Position numbers and translations under genes: made by a program. A stretch of 5,979 nucleotides of DNA. Origin: Candidatus Omnitrophota bacterium (GTDB taxonomy: Bacteria > Omnitrophota > Gorgyraeia > Gygaellales > Profunditerraquicolaceae). Below, one piece after another: positions 4,582-5,979 of the stretch. Below the pieces are notes generated by a model. The model saw only the letters and a program-made list of their open reading frames with translations. It made no database searches and was not told where the DNA came from. Numbering within the stretch: the first letter of the stretch is position 1; every line of letters starts with the position of its first letter. The stretch covers positions 1 to 5,979 of the forward strand of contig JAQUSM010000072.1 of assembly GCA_028715095.1 (NCBI GenBank), read 5' to 3'.

Positions 4582-5979
4582 TTATTTTAACGCAGCCTGT
4601 GCTGCCGCTAATTTTGCAATCGGTACTCTAAACGGAGAACAGCTTACATAATCCATGCCTACCTTGTGGCAGAATTCCACGGATTTAGGTTCCCCGCCGT
4701 GTTCTCCGCAGATGCCGACCTCAAGGTTTTTATTGGTCGATCGTCCGCGGGCAATGCCCATTTTGATTAATTCTCCGATACCTTCCTGGTCAATGCTTTG
4801 AAACGGATCCTCCGGCAAGATACCTTTTTTAATATAATCCGGCAGGAAACCGCCGATGTCGTCTCTTGAGAAACCAAAGCCCATCTGGGTCATATCATTG
4901 GTCCCGAAGGAGAAGAATTTAGCGACAGTCGCCAGTTTGTCCGCGACAAATGCGGCGCGCGGAATTTCAATCATTGTCCCAAAAAGATGCTTGATCTTTT
5001 TTAACCCGTATTTTGCCAGCACCTCTTTATATATCTTTTCGGCAATAACGAGTTGATCTTCGAGTTCTTTTACATCGCAGACAACCGGAATCATGATCTC
5101 CGGGTAAGGATGCTTGCCTTCTTTGAGCAATTCAGCGGCAGATTCCAGTATAGCGCGAATCTGCATAGAGCTTACTTCGGGATAAGTAACTCCCAGGCGC
5201 ACACCGCGATGGCCCATCATCGGATTGGATTCATGCAAGGCTTCAGCCCTTTTGGAAAGTTCCTGCATACTGATGTTCAATTCTTTGGCGAGCTGCTCAA
5301 GTTTTGCCTGTTCACGCGGCACAAATTCATGCAGCGGCGGATCAAGCAGGCGAATGACAACCGGAAAGCCGTCCATGGCCTCAATTGTTCCTTTAATGTC
5401 TTTTTTCACAAAGGGGAACAATTCATCCAGTGCTTTTTGCCTTTCCTCGAGGGTATTGGAAACAATCATTTTACGCAGCAGGAACAGCGGCTGATCGGAA
5501 CCTTTGCCGTAGAACATATGTTCAGTGCGGAAAAGCCCGATACCTTCGGCTCCGAATTGGCGTGCTTTCTGAGCATCTTCCGGAGTATCGGCATTGGTGC
5601 GTATACCTAATTTTCTTACAGCATCGCACATTCTCAGGAATTCCGAAAGTATCGTGTTTTCTTCGGAGGCATCCATCATCGGCAGTTTGCCTTCGTAAAC
5701 ATTGCCCTTTGTGCCGTTTAAGGTGATCCAGTCTCCTTCTTTAAGTGTTTTATCCGCTACATGCACTAATTTCTTTTCGATATCCACATGCATGGCGCTG
5801 CATCCAACAATACAGCATTTACCCCAGCCGCGGGCAACTAATGCCGCGTGTGAGGTCATGCCGCCGCGGGCAGTACGGATTGCCTGGGCAGCGCGCATAC
5901 CTTCAACATCTTCCGGGTTAGTTTCTTCGCGCACCAGGATTACCTGCTTGCCTGTTTTTGCCCATTCTACCGCATCGGT
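4582..5979 (-). CDS. ppdK: Pyruvate, phosphate dikinase, C-terminal part (5' end beyond the right edge)
   Basis: The frame is open to the window edge, giving the last 465 residues of a protein that is normally about 870-900. The enzyme interconverts ATP, phosphate and pyruvate with AMP, pyrophosphate and PEP in the cytoplasm. The phosphohistidine site GGMTSHAALVARG has the catalytic His at residue 44 of this fragment. The PEP/pyruvate-binding TIM barrel follows: R151 in FRTEHMFY, R210 in IRLLDPPLHEF, E338 in GTMIEIPRA, N361 in FGTNDMTQ and the proton-donor Cys424 in GICGEHGGEP. Spacing from the His to each is within about 5 residues of the Clostridium symbiosum enzyme (H455, R561, R617, E745, N768, C831). 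It ends SPFRVPIAKLAAAQAALK, the normal family end. A GTG at 5934 is internal, not the start. The sigma gene follows after 3 nt. The enzyme suits PPi-linked glycolysis or gluconeogenesis. Confidence 0.97.
   Translation of the reverse strand, partial: TDAVEWAKTGKQVILVREETNPEDVEGMRAAQAIRTARGGMTSHAALVARGWGKCCIVGCSAMHVDIEKKLVHVADKTLKEGDWITLNGTKGNVYEGKLPMMDASEENTILSEFLRMCDAVRKLGIRTNADTPEDAQKARQFGAEGIGLFRTEHMFYGKGSDQPLFLLRKMIVSNTLEERQKALDELFPFVKKDIKGTIEAMDGFPVVIRLLDPPLHEFVPREQAKLEQLAKELNISMQELSKRAEALHESNPMMGHRGVRLGVTYPEVSSMQIRAILESAAELLKEGKHPYPEIMIPVVCDVKELEDQLVIAEKIYKEVLAKYGLKKIKHLFGTMIEIPRAAFVADKLATVAKFFSFGTNDMTQMGFGFSRDDIGGFLPDYIKKGILPEDPFQSIDQEGIGELIKMGIARGRSTNKNLEVGICGEHGGEPKSVEFCHKVGMDYVSCSPFRVPIAKLAAAQAALK

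Noticed and set aside
3785..5726. Several plus-strand open frames opposite sigma and ppdK
   Set aside because: All are antisense to strongly conserved genes and show no motifs or ribosome binding sites.
5932..5934. GTG at 5934 as a start of ppdK
   Set aside because: The frame continues upstream to the window edge with family-like sequence (GKQVILVREET), so this Val is internal and the gene is truncated by the window.
1..5979. Novel defence, mobile or biosynthetic system
   Set aside because: Every gene except the small lipoprotein fits a known core family, and there are no transposase, integrase, direct-repeat array or attachment-site signatures. The tRNA has no flanking duplication of its 3' end within the window.

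Overview
The window is a compact, minus-strand stretch of an ordinary bacterial chromosome. All six protein genes and the single tRNA gene read right to left. Both edges cut a gene: the 3' part of a pyruvate phosphate dikinase gene lies on the right and the 5' part of a GH57 glycoside hydrolase gene on the left. An outer membrane beta-barrel protein and a lipoprotein with a lipobox show a Gram-negative-type (diderm) envelope. From memory of similar proteins, the porin N-terminus, the small lipoprotein and the ppdK/sigma/apt grouping look like an uncultivated lineage such as Candidatus Omnitrophota. That assignment was not checked by any search and should be treated as a lead only.

Right to left, in the direction of transcription, the layout is: ppdK (C-terminal 465 residues); a 271-residue sigma-70 family factor; apt (adenine phosphoribosyltransferase); tRNA-Arg(CCU); a PHP-domain phosphoesterase; and a small lipoprotein of unknown function. 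This block is very tight. There are 3 nt between ppdK and sigma, a 4-nt ATGA overlap between sigma and apt, 4 nt between apt and the tRNA, 9 nt between the tRNA and the PHP start, and another ATGA overlap between the PHP gene and the lipoprotein gene. It is most simply read as one operon with a tRNA embedded in it.

A 142-nt intergenic region follows. It carries a near-consensus sigma-70 promoter (TTGACA, 16 bp, TAAAAT), a leader of about 92 nt with two inverted repeats, and a strong Shine-Dalgarno site. It drives a 449-residue outer membrane porin of the alginate-export type. A clear intrinsic terminator follows the porin gene. The start codon of the GH57 gene lies only 16 nt beyond the terminator stem.

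Functionally the genes cover PEP/pyruvate interconversion (ppdK), alpha-glucan metabolism (GH57), purine salvage (apt), transcription (sigma), translation (tRNA-Arg) and the envelope (porin, lipoprotein). I see no CRISPR array, mobile element, toxin-antitoxin pair or defence system, and no convincing novel system. The points worth a second look are regulatory and architectural: the embedded tRNA, the structured porin leader, a GC-rich palindrome at a gene junction, the terminator/start-codon squeeze, and a sigma factor coupled to ppdK.
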